NCBI GenBank assembly: GCA_002307145.1 | Contig: DBTR01000032.1 | Span: 69,898-96,204, forward strand | Length of the DNA stretch: 26,307 bases | Reading direction: 5' to 3' | From: Rhodospirillum sp. UBA1311 | GTDB lineage: Bacteria; Pseudomonadota; Alphaproteobacteria; Rhodospirillales; Rhodospirillaceae | Part shown: piece by piece, positions 13,332 through 22,058 of the stretch | Layout of the letters: each line of letters begins with the position of its first letter | How positions within the stretch are numbered: position 1 is the stretch's first letter | Translations under genes and position numbers: made by a program | Notes under the pieces: model-generated | What the model was told of the DNA's origin: nothing | What the model saw: the letters and a program-made list of their open reading frames with translations, nothing else | Databases searched by the model: none

Positions 13332-15545
13332 TCAGGCTTCGAGGAACTTCGCGGCGAACTCGCCGATCGGAATGGGTCGGCCGAGGAAGAAGCCTTGCGC
13401 CACCGGGCAGCCGAGGAATTCGAGGATCTGGCATTGCTCGGCGGTCTCGACCCCTTCGGCGACGCAGCCGACGTTGTAGATGCTCGCCATGTTGACCGCG
13501 ATCGCGGCGAGGCTGTGGCGCGCGGTGGCGACGGTGAGCGGAGTGATGAAGACGCGGTCGATCTTGAGGGTGTCGATCGGCAGGCGGTCGAAGTAGCCGA
13601 GCGAGGAATAACCCGAGCCGAAGTCGTCGAGCGCGATCTTGAAGCCCTCCGACTTCAGCGCCTGGAGCTGGCTGATCGCCCACATTGCGTTCTGCATCAC
13701 CACCCCCTCGGTGACCTCGAACTCGACGGTTTCGGGGGTGAGTTCGGCATCGGCGACGCGGGTGAGCAGCCGCCGGGCGAAGCCCGGGTTGTTGAGGTCG
13801 GCCATCGAGAGGTTGATCGCGATGGGGAGCGGCATCTGGCCGGTGCGCGCGCGGGTCCAGCGTCCGACGGCGTCGACGACGAAGTCGGTGAGCGCCTGGG
13901 TGAGGCCGCCGGATTCGGCGATCGGGATGAACTCGGCGGGCGAGATCGCCTCGCCGTCGCGCGTCCAGCGCAGCAGCGCCTCCGCGCCGACGACGCGCCG
14001 GGTGCCGAGGTGGACCTTGGGCTGGAGCGCGACCCAAAGCCCCTCGCCCGAGTTGACGACGCGGCGGAGTGCGGTGAGGAGGCCGAAACGGCGGTCGACG
14101 TCGGCGCGCATCGAGGTGTTGTAGGGCAGTACCTGGCCGCGATGGGTGCGCTCGACGTGCAGCAATGCCGAACTGGCCGAGCGCATCGCCTCGGCCGGGT
14201 CGGTGGCGACGTCGGCAAGGTTGATCAGGGTCGCGGTGGCGGAGACCGCGATCTCGATGCCCTCGATGGTGTAGGGCTTCGCGATCGCACGGCCGACCAG
14301 CCCGGCATCGAGGCTTTCGGGGTCGCCGAGAAGCGCGAAGGTGTCGTCGCCGATGCGCGCCGCGATCAAGCCCTCGCCGCCGTCTTCCATCAGCGTGCGA
14401 TAGACCGCGCGGAGCAGCAGATGGGCGGTGTGGGGGCCATGGACCGCGACGATCGAATCGTAGGAATCGACGCTCATCAGCGCCATCCGCGCGGCGGGCG
14501 TGCGCTTGGCGCGCTGCACTTCGAGCGCCGCCTCGAAGGCGTTGAGGTTGGGGATTTCGAGAATCGGATCGATGTAGGCGAGGCGGTCGAGGCGCGCGAT
14601 CAGCGAAAGATTCTCGAAGGCAATCGCGATGTTGGTGGAAAACAGCGCGAGCAGCGACACGTCTTCCTCCGCGACCTCGCACTTCGCCTCGACGTAGACG
14701 AACAATTGGCCTTCGACGCTGCTGGTGAAGTGGAAGGCGATGCCGCCGTCGCGAAAGATCGGATTCGGCTGGTTGGGATCGCGGCAGAGTGCGGCGATGG
14801 CGGGATCGAGGCTTTCGTCGATGCTCTTGCCGAGGGTGTGCGCAAGCCGGCCGACCGCGCTCACCACGCGGCAGTTGGCGACGCCGTCGGCGTTCATCGT
14901 CTTGGCGCAGACCAGTCCGTGCGCCTCGACTCCCACGAGGCTCGCCACCTGGGTCAGCACTCCCTGGCAGAACAGCTCGAAATTGGTGCGCTGGAACAGC
15001 CGGTTGGCGCTTTTCACGATGAGTTCCAGGCCGACCCGGTTGTGGCTGATCCGGCGCAGGTGCTCGAAGCTGCGGATCGCGCCGGTCAGCACCGTGATCA
15101 GGCGGGTCTGGGTGATTTCGTCCTTGGTGCGGTAGTCGTCGATCTCGTAGGCCGAGATCACCGCGAGTTCGGGCGCATAGCCGGGCTGGCCGGTGCGCAG
15201 CACGAGGCGGATTTCGCGGTAGCCCTTCTCGCGCAGCGCACGCACGAGTTCGAGCCCGGCGTCCGGGGTCTCCATCACCACGTCGATCAGCCCGACCGCG
15301 ATGTCGGGATGCGCGCGCACCAACTCCCAGGCCTCGGCGCCGGAGCGGGCATGGAGAAGCTGGAGCGGGCGCTCGAAAATCTTCACGCCGCGCAGGGCGA
15401 AGGCGGTGGCGCGGTGGACGTCGTCGTCGTCGTCGACCACGAGAACTCGCCAGCAGTGCGGCGTGGTTCCGGGCAGCGGCGGCGCTTCGGCGTCGTCGGC
15501 GAAGCTCACCAGGTCGTCGGATGGCGCGAACTCATCGACCGACAT
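13332..15545 (-). CDS. Response regulator with REC, DUF3369, degenerate GGDEF and EAL domains
   Basis: This 737-residue regulator probably degrades cyclic di-GMP. The REC domain (about residues 33-165) has the acidic cluster VVDDDDDVH, phospho-acceptor D88 in LIDVVM and a YRTKDE lysine. A DUF3369 sensory region (about 170-330) follows. A GGDEF domain (about 340-480) has GDDTF in place of the signature, so diguanylate cyclase activity is unlikely. The EAL domain (about 495-737) keeps the catalytic set: E522 in EALLRW, INLS, EVTEG, D640-D641 in DDFGSGYSS, LKIDR, AEGVE and QGFFLGRP. It should therefore be an active phosphodiesterase. The start codon lies inside the end of the kinase gene (14-base overlap), so the kinase is the likely phosphodonor. 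Regulation would act through phosphorylation of D88. Confidence 0.93.
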   Translation of the reverse strand: MSVDEFAPSDDLVSFADDAEAPPLPGTTPHCWRVLVVDDDDDVHRATAFALRGVKIFERPLQLLHARSGAEAWELVRAHPDIAVGLIDVVMETPDAGLELVRALREKGYREIRLVLRTGQPGYAPELAVISAYEIDDYRTKDEITQTRLITVLTGAIRSFEHLRRISHNRVGLELIVKSANRLFQRTNFELFCQGVLTQVASLVGVEAHGLVCAKTMNADGVANCRVVSAVGRLAHTLGKSIDESLDPAIAALCRDPNQPNPIFRDGGIAFHFTSSVEGQLFVYVEAKCEVAEEDVSLLALFSTNIAIAFENLSLIARLDRLAYIDPILEIPNLNAFEAALEVQRAKRTPAARMALMSVDSYDSIVAVHGPHTAHLLLRAVYRTLMEDGGEGLIAARIGDDTFALLGDPESLDAGLVGRAIAKPYTIEGIEIAVSATATLINLADVATDPAEAMRSASSALLHVERTHRGQVLPYNTSMRADVDRRFGLLTALRRVVNSGEGLWVALQPKVHLGTRRVVGAEALLRWTRDGEAISPAEFIPIAESGGLTQALTDFVVDAVGRWTRARTGQMPLPIAINLSMADLNNPGFARRLLTRVADAELTPETVEFEVTEGVVMQNAMWAISQLQALKSEGFKIALDDFGSGYSSLGYFDRLPIDTLKIDRVFITPLTVATARHSLAAIAVNMASIYNVGCVAEGVETAEQCQILEFLGCPVAQGFFLGRPIPIGEFAAKFLEA

Positions 15546-17466
15546 CGTATATCCTCCCGCTCTCGATGCTGGAGTCCGCCGGAGCGACGGCGGGGATTTC
15601 GACGATCATCGCGGTGCCCTTGCCGGGGGCGCTCTCGGCGCGGATCGTGCCGCCGAGAATGCCGCTGACGATATTGAAGGTGATGCTTAACCCGAGGCCG
15701 CTGCCGCCCAGCCCTAGCCGGGTGGTGAAGAACGGCTCGAAGATTCGCTTGCGCACGTCGTCGCTCATTCCCTTGCCGGTATCCCGAACCGCGATTTCGA
15801 CCATGCCGGCGGCGGTGTCGCGGGCCGAAATCGTGATCGTGCCCGCGACGCCGTCGTCGAACGCATGGGTCCGCGCATTGGAGATGAGGTTGATCAGCAC
15901 CTGGCCCAAGGGGCCGGGATAGCTGTCGAGGCGGGTTTGGGTTGCGATCGCCGTTCTGACGTCGATGTTCACGTGGTTGAACTGGGGCTGCATCGTCCCG
16001 ACCACGTCGGCGACGACCTCGGCGAGGGAAAACGCGCGCCGCTGCTGGCTGGTCTGGTCGAACGCCACTTGCTTGAACTGTTGTACCAGCCGCGCCGTCC
16101 GTTCGAGGCCGCGCAGCATGATCTCGGTGCCCTCGCGCATGTCGTCGAGGAAGCCGCCGAGCGCGGCGCGGCGGAGCTGGCCGGCCTCGACCTCGGTGCG
16201 GAAGGCCGCAACCCGCTCGGCCATCGTGCTCGCGACGGTCACCGCGCTGCCGACCGGAGTGTTGAGTTCGTGCGCCACTCCGGCGACGAGGCTGCCGAGG
16301 CTGGCGAAGCGCTCGACCCGGACGAGTTCTTCCTCCGCCGCGCGCTGGTTCGCCTCGGCGCTTCGCCGCGCCGCGTGCGCGCGGCTCCAGCCGTAGCAAA
16401 TTCCGCCGACGAGGAGCAGACCGGCGGCGGCGAGGCCGATATGGCGGAGGTTCCAGATCTTCGCGAAGGTGCCGAGGCGGATCTCGCCCACCACCTTCCA
16501 GTCGTCGAGGCCGACGCCCCGCTGTTCGGCGTCGGGGGCTTCGGAAATCAGCGTCGTGGGAGCGATCGACTGGTAGACGTAGGCGGTGGAGCCGATCTCG
16601 AACGCGCCGTCGGCGGGGTCGGGGCCGACGATCGCCCACGCGGCGGGATCGGTTTTCGCCATCGTCGTCTCGCGCCCGAACATGAATCCCCAGAGCCGGT
16701 CCGGGGATGCGCCCGCGAGCCAGTAGCCGGCGCCGTTCAACCATTGCACCGGCGGCGCGCCAGCAATCTGCACGCGTTCGATCCCGGCGATCATCTCGGC
16801 GGCCTTGATGTTGACGATGACGATGCCGAGCGCGGCGCCGCTGCTGTCGCGCAACGCCCGGGCGAGGCGCAGCATCGGGTTCCACGGTATTTCGATCGCA
16901 TCGTGCTCGATATTGAGGTCGACCGGCGAGACGTAGATTTCGGTTTCGGGGAGACCGATCGCCTTCTGGAAGTAGTAGCGGTCCGATTTGTCCTGGAGAT
17001 CTTCGTCGGGAATCACGACCGCTTCGTCGCCGATGCGGTCGACCCGCACCAGTTCGCGCCCGGTCGCGTCGATGAAGCGAAGCTGGGCGGTGATCGGCTT
17101 GTCGCCGACGAAGATCCGGAAATAGTTGATCACCTCGGCGCGCGCCGAAAGGTCGCCGACGGCGAGCGAGCGCACCTTGCCGAGGTGGGAGAGAACCTTG
17201 ATGTCGGAGGCATAGGACGCGAGCGTGGCGGCGAGGACGTCGGCGGCATAATCGACCGCGCCATGCATCGCCACTTTCGCCCGTTCGTCGTCGATGCGCG
17301 CCTGGATCACGAAAAATCCATGCAGGACCAACAGGAACACCGCTGCCGCCGCAGCGTAGACGCGTGCGAACGCGGCAATCTGCCGACGGCTCGATGTGTC
17401 GATGTGCGGTGACCAGCGCATGGAGGAATCGCCGTTGCTGACGTCGTGACCAACCCCCTCCACCAT
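15532..17466 (-). CDS. Membrane sensor histidine kinase with extracytoplasmic sensor domain
   Basis: This 644-residue kinase has a first membrane helix (about residues 34-55), a large periplasmic dCache-like sensor region (about 57-340), a second helix (about 343-362) and a cytoplasmic kinase core. The phospho-accepting H399 lies in VAGVAHELNTPVG. The ATPase domain has the N box INLISNARTHA, G1 DTGKGM, an FFTTRLGLGGSG stretch and GLGLSI. The class with HELNTPVG and a long DHp region is common in alphaproteobacteria. I chose the ATG at 17466 because GGAGGAG lies 9 bases upstream. The frame is open without a stop up to 19851, but upstream sequence overlaps the exporter gene. Its end overlaps the REC-EAL gene by 14 bases, so the two form a two-component pair. 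The ligand is unknown. Confidence 0.92.
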   Translation of the reverse strand: MVEGVGHDVSNGDSSMRWSPHIDTSSRRQIAAFARVYAAAAAVFLLVLHGFFVIQARIDDERAKVAMHGAVDYAADVLAATLASYASDIKVLSHLGKVRSLAVGDLSARAEVINYFRIFVGDKPITAQLRFIDATGRELVRVDRIGDEAVVIPDEDLQDKSDRYYFQKAIGLPETEIYVSPVDLNIEHDAIEIPWNPMLRLARALRDSSGAALGIVIVNIKAAEMIAGIERVQIAGAPPVQWLNGAGYWLAGASPDRLWGFMFGRETTMAKTDPAAWAIVGPDPADGAFEIGSTAYVYQSIAPTTLISEAPDAEQRGVGLDDWKVVGEIRLGTFAKIWNLRHIGLAAAGLLLVGGICYGWSRAHAARRSAEANQRAAEEELVRVERFASLGSLVAGVAHELNTPVGSAVTVASTMAERVAAFRTEVEAGQLRRAALGGFLDDMREGTEIMLRGLERTARLVQQFKQVAFDQTSQQRRAFSLAEVVADVVGTMQPQFNHVNIDVRTAIATQTRLDSYPGPLGQVLINLISNARTHAFDDGVAGTITISARDTAAGMVEIAVRDTGKGMSDDVRKRIFEPFFTTRLGLGGSGLGLSITFNIVSGILGGTIRAESAPGKGTAMIVEIPAVAPADSSIESGRIYDVGR

Positions 17467-17475
17467 ACGTCGAAT

Positions 17476-17482
17476 CTCCTCC
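17476..17482 (-). promoter_or_regulatory. Shine-Dalgarno that fixes the kinase start
   Basis: GGAGGAG on the minus strand ends 9 bases before the ATG at 17466. The alternative ATG at 17421 has no comparable site, and the one at about 17497 lies upstream of this element. It therefore decides the start of an otherwise stop-free reading frame. Confidence 0.8.
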
Positions 17483-17516
17483 GTGAGTCTGCACATGAAA
17501 AGGGTGTTGACCCGAA

Positions 17517-19133
17517 CTATTCGCGCAAGGGTTTTGTCGGCGGCGCGTGCGCCGCATTGAGCAGGTGTTCGACCACGGGCTTGGTGTCTGGCGCCAGGAG
17601 CGCGCCGATGCGGTTCTGGAGCGCGTGATCGGCGGCGGAAACCCGGCGGTGGTGGCGGAGATGTTCGAGCCACGTGGCGTCGAAGAAGTATTCGACGAAG
17701 CGGTCGGGGTCCGCGCCGTCCTGCATCAGGCCCCAGTCGTAGGCTCCCGACCGCCGTCTGGCCCGCTTCAATGCCTGCATCGCGGCGATGAACCGGGCGT
17801 GCTCGGCGGCGGCGACGCGATAGGTGACGAGGGTCATCACCGGCGCGCGGGACTCGGCGGCGGCGGTCTGCACCACCGGCGCGGGCCAGTGCATCGAGGC
17901 GGCGAGGTCGAGGGTTTCGGAAGCGCCGAGCCTTGCCTTCGCGGTCAAGGGGATCAGCAGCACCGCGCCCGCCGCCGCCGCCGCCAGGGTCGGCGGGATG
18001 CCGAAGCGCTGCGCCAGCGCGCCCCAGGCGACGCTGCCCGCCGCCATGCTGCCGAAGAACACGGTGAGGAAGATCGAGAGCCCGCGCGCCCGGACCCAGG
18101 CGGGCAGGGCCATCTGCGCCGAGGCGTTTAGGGTCGAGAGCACCGCGATCCATGCCGCACCTGCGACCAGCGCGGCGACGGCGGCGAGGCTCGGCTCGCG
18201 GGTGATCGCGAGCAGCCCGAGCGCCAGCGCCATGCCGACGGTGCCGTAGGCGACGGTCCAGTCGCCCCCGGCGCGGCGGCGGATCGCGGGCAGCAGGAAC
18301 GCGCCGCCGACCGCGCCCGCGCCGACGCAGGCGACGAGAATGCCGTAGAGCCGCGCGTCGCCGCCGAGCGTGATTTTTGCAATCAAAGGCAGTAGCGCCC
18401 AGAACGCCGAGGCGAAGGCGAAGAACGCCGCCGCGCGCCAGAGAATCGCGCGCACCGGGTCGCTGAACGCGGCGTAGCGCAGCCCGGCGAGGATCGCGGT
18501 GCCGACCTTCTCGCGCGGCAGCGGGGACTCGGGCGGGGTTTCCGGCTTCCACGACGCCAGCACCGCGAGAATGCCGACGAAACTCGCGGCGTTGAGCGCG
18601 AACGGCGCGTAGAGGCCGATGCCGACGATCAGCGCCCCCGCGAGCGCCGGGCCGATTGCGCGGCTGACGTTGATGCCGAGCGAGTTGAGGGTGATCGCCG
18701 CCTGGAGGGTTTCGCGCGGCACCAGGGCGGGGACGATCGCCTGCCACGCCGGGGCGAGGAACGCCGCGCCGGTGCCGAGGGCGAAGGTGAAGCCGATCAG
18801 CATCTCGGGCGTGACCCGCTCCGCCGCGACGAGGAAGGCGAGGGCGGCGGTGAGCAGCATCATCGCCGCGTTGACCCCGATCAGGAGGACCCGGCGGTCG
18901 AAGATGTCGGCGATCGCCCCGGCGGGCAGGGCGAAGAGGAATACCGGCAGGGTGGTCGCGGCCTGCACCAGCGCGACGGTCAGCGGTGCGGGGTCGAGGG
19001 TGGTCATCAGCCAGCCCGCGCCGACGTCGTGCATCCAGGTGCCGATGTTGGAGACCAGGGTCGCGACCCAGAGCAGCGCGAAAATCCGGATGCGGAACGG
19101 CGCGAACGGCGCGGGACGGGCGGGTGCCTCCAT
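17517..19133 (-). CDS. MFS exporter (EntS-like, MFS_3 family) with ABM-like C-terminal domain
   Basis: This 538-residue protein is a major facilitator of the EntS/transmembrane secretion effector group (MFS_3). Hydrophobic segments span about residues 18-410. Family features include NIGTWMHDVGAGWLMTTL in helix 1, PAGAIADIFDRR in the first cytoplasmic loop, and SLGINVSRAIGPALAG in the middle. From about residue 430 to 510 a soluble tail (VMTLVTYRVAAAEHARFIAAM, YDWGLMQDGADPDRFVEYFF) resembles antibiotic biosynthesis monooxygenase-like dimeric alpha-beta barrels, a fusion known in this family. Such proteins may export siderophores or other small molecules; the substrate cannot be told here. The gene ends 50 bases before the kinase start on the same strand, so the kinase may be cotranscribed. 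The ATG at 19133 gives the usual MFS_3 N-terminus. Confidence 0.9.
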   Translation of the reverse strand: MEAPARPAPFAPFRIRIFALLWVATLVSNIGTWMHDVGAGWLMTTLDPAPLTVALVQAATTLPVFLFALPAGAIADIFDRRVLLIGVNAAMMLLTAALAFLVAAERVTPEMLIGFTFALGTGAAFLAPAWQAIVPALVPRETLQAAITLNSLGINVSRAIGPALAGALIVGIGLYAPFALNAASFVGILAVLASWKPETPPESPLPREKVGTAILAGLRYAAFSDPVRAILWRAAAFFAFASAFWALLPLIAKITLGGDARLYGILVACVGAGAVGGAFLLPAIRRRAGGDWTVAYGTVGMALALGLLAITREPSLAAVAALVAGAAWIAVLSTLNASAQMALPAWVRARGLSIFLTVFFGSMAAGSVAWGALAQRFGIPPTLAAAAAGAVLLIPLTAKARLGASETLDLAASMHWPAPVVQTAAAESRAPVMTLVTYRVAAAEHARFIAAMQALKRARRRSGAYDWGLMQDGADPDRFVEYFFDATWLEHLRHHRRVSAADHALQNRIGALLAPDTKPVVEHLLNAAHAPPTKPLRE

Positions 19134-19269
19134 CGGATCTCGTCTCCTGCGGTTGGGCGGTGTCCCAGGTTGGGGCGCGCCACCAAACGTGGGTCCGGAT
19201 TCCCGGCTTGCAAGATCGCGCCGCGCGGGCGTAGCCTCTCCTTTCCCGTGTTTTCAAGGCGCTGTCCGC

Positions 19270-19824
19270 ATGCCGTCTCCCCTGCCTTTGAGCTTCCGCC
19301 GCCTTGTGGCGAACGACGCCGCCGCCTTCCGCGACCTCCGGATCGCGGGCATCGTCGAGCATCCCGAATATTTCGGCACTTCCGTCTCCGACGAGGAAGC
19401 CGGCGGCCTGCCGCTGTTCGAGAAGCGGATCGCCGGGAGCCAGGAGGGCGAGGCGGTGTTCGGCGCGTTTCGCGGCGCAAGGCTGGTGGGTGTCGCGGGG
19501 TTCTACCGGGTGTCGAGCAGCAGCACGATGCGGCATCGCGGCGACCTCTGGGGCGTTTTCGTCGTGCCCGAGGAACGCGGCGGCGAGACCGCCGAGCGCC
19601 TGATCCGCACCGTGATCGGCCACGCGCGGCAGCATGTCGATGTCCTCACCGGCCACGTCACCACCACCAACGTGCACGCCCGGAAGTTCTACTCCCGCCT
19701 CGGCTTCGGCTTCAGCGGCATCGAAACCAAGAACCTCAAGGTCGGCGGCCGGTACTACGACCAGGAAATCCTGGTGATGGACTTCACAGCCACCTCCTCC
19801 GAAACTCCCCCGTCCACGTCCTGA
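19270..19824 (+). CDS. GNAT-family N-acetyltransferase
   Basis: This 184-residue protein has the GNAT fold order. An N-terminal FRRLVANDAAAFRDLR strand-helix is followed by VGVAGFYR, the acetyl-CoA loop LWGVFVVPEERGGETAERLI (residues 93-112, the R/Q-x-x-G-x-G/A region), and a C-terminal NVHARKFYSRLGFGFSG, the common N-x-x-A-x-x-F/L-Y-x-x-x-G-F motif. It would transfer an acetyl group from acetyl-CoA to an amine whose identity cannot be read from the sequence. I chose the ATG at 19270; the frame is open far upstream, across the divergent exporter gene. The exporter start (19133) and this start are divergent with 136 bases between. The lumazine synthase homolog begins 17 bases after the stop, suggesting a small operon. 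Confidence 0.88.
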   Translation: MPSPLPLSFRRLVANDAAAFRDLRIAGIVEHPEYFGTSVSDEEAGGLPLFEKRIAGSQEGEAVFGAFRGARLVGVAGFYRVSSSSTMRHRGDLWGVFVVPEERGGETAERLIRTVIGHARQHVDVLTGHVTTTNVHARKFYSRLGFGFSGIETKNLKVGGRYYDQEILVMDFTATSSETPPSTS

Positions 19825-19841
19825 CCAGGAGCGCCCTCGCC

Positions 19842-20264
19842 ATGTCCACACCCGCCTTCCGGATCGGGCTCGTCACCAGCACCTTCCACACCGCCGAAAT
19901 GGCGATCATGCGCGCCACCGCCGAAAAGCGGATCGCCGAACTCGGCATGGTCCTCGACGGCGTCGTCGCGGTGCCGGGCTCCTATGAAATGCCGCTCTCG
20001 GTGAAGCGCTTCATGGTGAAGAGCGAAATCGACGCGGTGGTGGTGCTCGGCATCATCGAGCGCGGCGAAACCGCCCACGGCCGGGTGATGGGCGAGGCGG
20101 TGGAAAGCGCGCTGGTCAACCTCCAGCTCGAATTCATGAAGCCGATCGGCATCGGCATCATCGGCCCCGAGGCCGATCCCGAGCACTTCCCGCCGCGCCT
20201 CGTGCCGCACGCCAAGGCGGCGGTGGACGCGGCGGCGGTGATGCTGGGCGTCGCCAAGGCCTGA
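19842..20264 (+). CDS. ribH: Lumazine synthase homolog, archaeal-like RibH
   Basis: This 140-residue protein belongs to the 6,7-dimethyl-8-ribityllumazine synthase family, which condenses the pyrimidine intermediate with a four-carbon phosphate in riboflavin synthesis. It has RIGLVTSTFH at the N-terminus, VPGSYEMPLSVKR, DAVVVLGIIERGETAH with the catalytic-type histidine H79, and a C-terminal helix HAKAAVDAAAVML. The MPL-x-VKR stretch, the GIIGPEAD segment and the Ala-rich ending look more like archaeal RibH than the usual bacterial sequences with a GNKG-type end. The ATG at 19842 has AGGAG 10 bases upstream. No other rib genes adjoin, so it may be an extra copy or the sole enzyme; whether it is catalytic needs testing. 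The family call is firm, the pathway role moderately so. Confidence 0.75.
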   Translation: MSTPAFRIGLVTSTFHTAEMAIMRATAEKRIAELGMVLDGVVAVPGSYEMPLSVKRFMVKSEIDAVVVLGIIERGETAHGRVMGEAVESALVNLQLEFMKPIGIGIIGPEADPEHFPPRLVPHAKAAVDAAAVMLGVAKA

Positions 20265-20374
20265 TCCGCTCCCTCCCGCCGGAATGATGACTTTGGCCGG
20301 AAACTCGGGTAGGTTCGCCTTCCGCGAGGCGCGGGTGCGCCGCCGCATGACTGTTTTTCTTTAGAGGAACCCCG

Positions 20375-21976
20375 ATGTCCGATCTCGTCGAAGCCGCCCT
20401 TGCCGCCAATGCCTGGCCGTTCCAGGAAGCCCGCGCGCTGGTGGAGAAACGGCTGGCGAAACGGGGGACCGGGAACGAAGGCGGCGACAAGGGCTACGTG
20501 CTGTTCGAGACCGGTTATGGTCCGTCCGGCCTGCCGCACATCGGCACCTTCGGCGAAGTCGTGCGCACCACCATGGTGCGCAACGCGCTGCAGGTTCTGC
20601 TGCCCAACGTCAAGACCCGGCTGTTCGCCTTCTCCGACGACATGGACGGCCTGCGCAAGGTGCCCGACAACGTGCCCAACCGCGAGATGGTCGCGCAGCA
20701 CCTCGGCAAGCCGCTCACCCGCATCCCGGACCCGTTCGGCACCCACGAGAGCTTCGGCCACCACAACAACGCTCGACTGCGCGCGTTCCTCGACAGCTTC
20801 GGCTTCGAGTACGAGTTCCAGAGCTCGACCGACTGGTACACCTCGGGCCGCTTCGACGCCGCGCTGCTGAAGGTGCTGGCCAACCACGACCGGGTGCGCG
20901 ACGTCGTCCTGCCGACGCTCGGCGAGGAACGCCGCGCCACCTATTCGCCGTTCCTGCCGATCTGCCCGGAAACCGGCATCGTGCTGCAGGTTCCGGTGGT
21001 CGAGACCAACGTCGCGGCAGGCACGATCGTCTACAAGCGGGAAGACGGCAAGCTGGTCGAAACCCCGGTTACCGGCGGCGCGGTCAAGCTGCAGTGGAAG
21101 GCGGACTGGGCGATGCGCTGGGAAGCGCTCGGCGTCGACTACGAAATGTCGGGCAAGGACTTGATCGATTCGGTCAAGCTCGCCACCCGGATCGTCGGGA
21201 TTTTGGGCGGTGCGCCGCCGCAGAATCTCACCTACGAGCTTTTCCTCGACGACAAGGGCGAGAAGATCTCGAAGTCGCGCGGCAACGGCCTCGCGGTCGA
21301 GGACTGGCTGAAGTACGCCCCGCCGGAAAGCCTCTCGCTGTTCATGTATCAGAAGCCGAAGACGGCGAAGCGCCTGTTCTTCGACGTCATCCCGCGCGCG
21401 GTGGACGAATACCAGAGCTTCACCGAGGCGTTCCCGCGCCAGGAATTGAAGGACCGTCTCAACAACCCGGCCTGGCACATCCACAACGGCACGCCGCCGA
21501 TGGAGCCGGTCGCGGTGTCGTACTCGATGCTGTTGAACCTCGTCGCGGTCTGCAATTCGGAAGACCCGGCGGTGATCTGGCAGTACATCAGCCGCTACGC
21601 GCCCTCGGCGCAGCCCGAGGCGATGCCCTTCCTCGACAAGCTGGTGAAGGTGGCGATCGCCTACTACCGCGACTTCATTCTCGCCAACAAACATTTCCGC
21701 AAGGCGACCCCGGAGGAAGTGGCGGCGCTCCGGCAACTGCGCGACGAAATCGCCGCCCAGCCCGCCGCCGCGACGCCCGAGGAACTCCAGACCATCGTCT
21801 ACGAAGTCGGCAAGACCCACCCCTGCTTCGAAGACCTCAAGGCGTGGTTCAAGGCGCTCTACCAGATTCTTCTCGGCCAGGACACCGGCCCGCGCATGGG
21901 CAGCTTCTTCGCCCTCTACGGCCAGGCCGACAGCCTCGCCCTGCTCGACCGGGCGATCGCCGGGGAAGACTTGTAG
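20375..21976 (+). CDS. lysK: Lysyl-tRNA synthetase, class I
   Basis: This 533-residue synthetase charges tRNA-Lys. It is the class I LysRS found in archaea, alphaproteobacteria and some other bacteria, unrelated to the class II LysS of most bacteria. The HIGH motif is HIGT (residues 55-58) in SGLPHIGTFGE. The KMSKS motif is KISKS (297-301) in DDKGEKISKSRGNG. Other family segments include FSDDMDGLRKVPDN, HHNNARLRAFLDSFGFEYEF and SGKDLIDSVKL. The C-terminal helical bundle is complete. The ATG at 20375 follows GAGGA by 6 bases. The gap of 110 bases after the RibH homolog has a possible small hairpin but no clear terminator. A strong terminator follows at 22004-22030. Confidence 0.96.
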   Translation: MSDLVEAALAANAWPFQEARALVEKRLAKRGTGNEGGDKGYVLFETGYGPSGLPHIGTFGEVVRTTMVRNALQVLLPNVKTRLFAFSDDMDGLRKVPDNVPNREMVAQHLGKPLTRIPDPFGTHESFGHHNNARLRAFLDSFGFEYEFQSSTDWYTSGRFDAALLKVLANHDRVRDVVLPTLGEERRATYSPFLPICPETGIVLQVPVVETNVAAGTIVYKREDGKLVETPVTGGAVKLQWKADWAMRWEALGVDYEMSGKDLIDSVKLATRIVGILGGAPPQNLTYELFLDDKGEKISKSRGNGLAVEDWLKYAPPESLSLFMYQKPKTAKRLFFDVIPRAVDEYQSFTEAFPRQELKDRLNNPAWHIHNGTPPMEPVAVSYSMLLNLVAVCNSEDPAVIWQYISRYAPSAQPEAMPFLDKLVKVAIAYYRDFILANKHFRKATPEEVAALRQLRDEIAAQPAAATPEELQTIVYEVGKTHPCFEDLKAWFKALYQILLGQDTGPRMGSFFALYGQADSLALLDRAIAGEDL

Positions 21977-22003
21977 ACAGTCTCCTCCGTCCGCATCTCC
22001 AGC

Positions 22004-22030
22004 AAATAAGCGCCCTTGGGGCGCTTATTT
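22004..22030. terminator. Bidirectional terminator between lysK and kdpE
   Basis: AAATAAGCGCCC (22004-22015) pairs perfectly over 12 bases with GGGCGCTTATTT (22019-22030) across a TTG loop. The A/T ends of the stem let it serve either direction. It ends lysK (plus) and probably the convergent kdp operon (minus). The T tail is short and interrupted. Confidence 0.8.
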
Positions 22031-22058
22031 CGTTTCCGGCAGGCGCGAGGCCGGCGTC

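Noticed and set aside
15532..19851. A stop-free minus-strand frame of over 1,400 codons, suggesting one giant protein
   Set aside because: The frame runs through the real exporter gene in another phase. Only the part from 17466 looks like a kinase, and GGAGGAG sits right before that ATG. Stop-free frames are common at this GC content.
20320..20360. GGCGC/GCGCC hairpin with a following T-run before lysK as a terminator
   Set aside because: The stem is only 5 bp and the T-run begins about 10 bases after it, which is too far for a confident intrinsic terminator.
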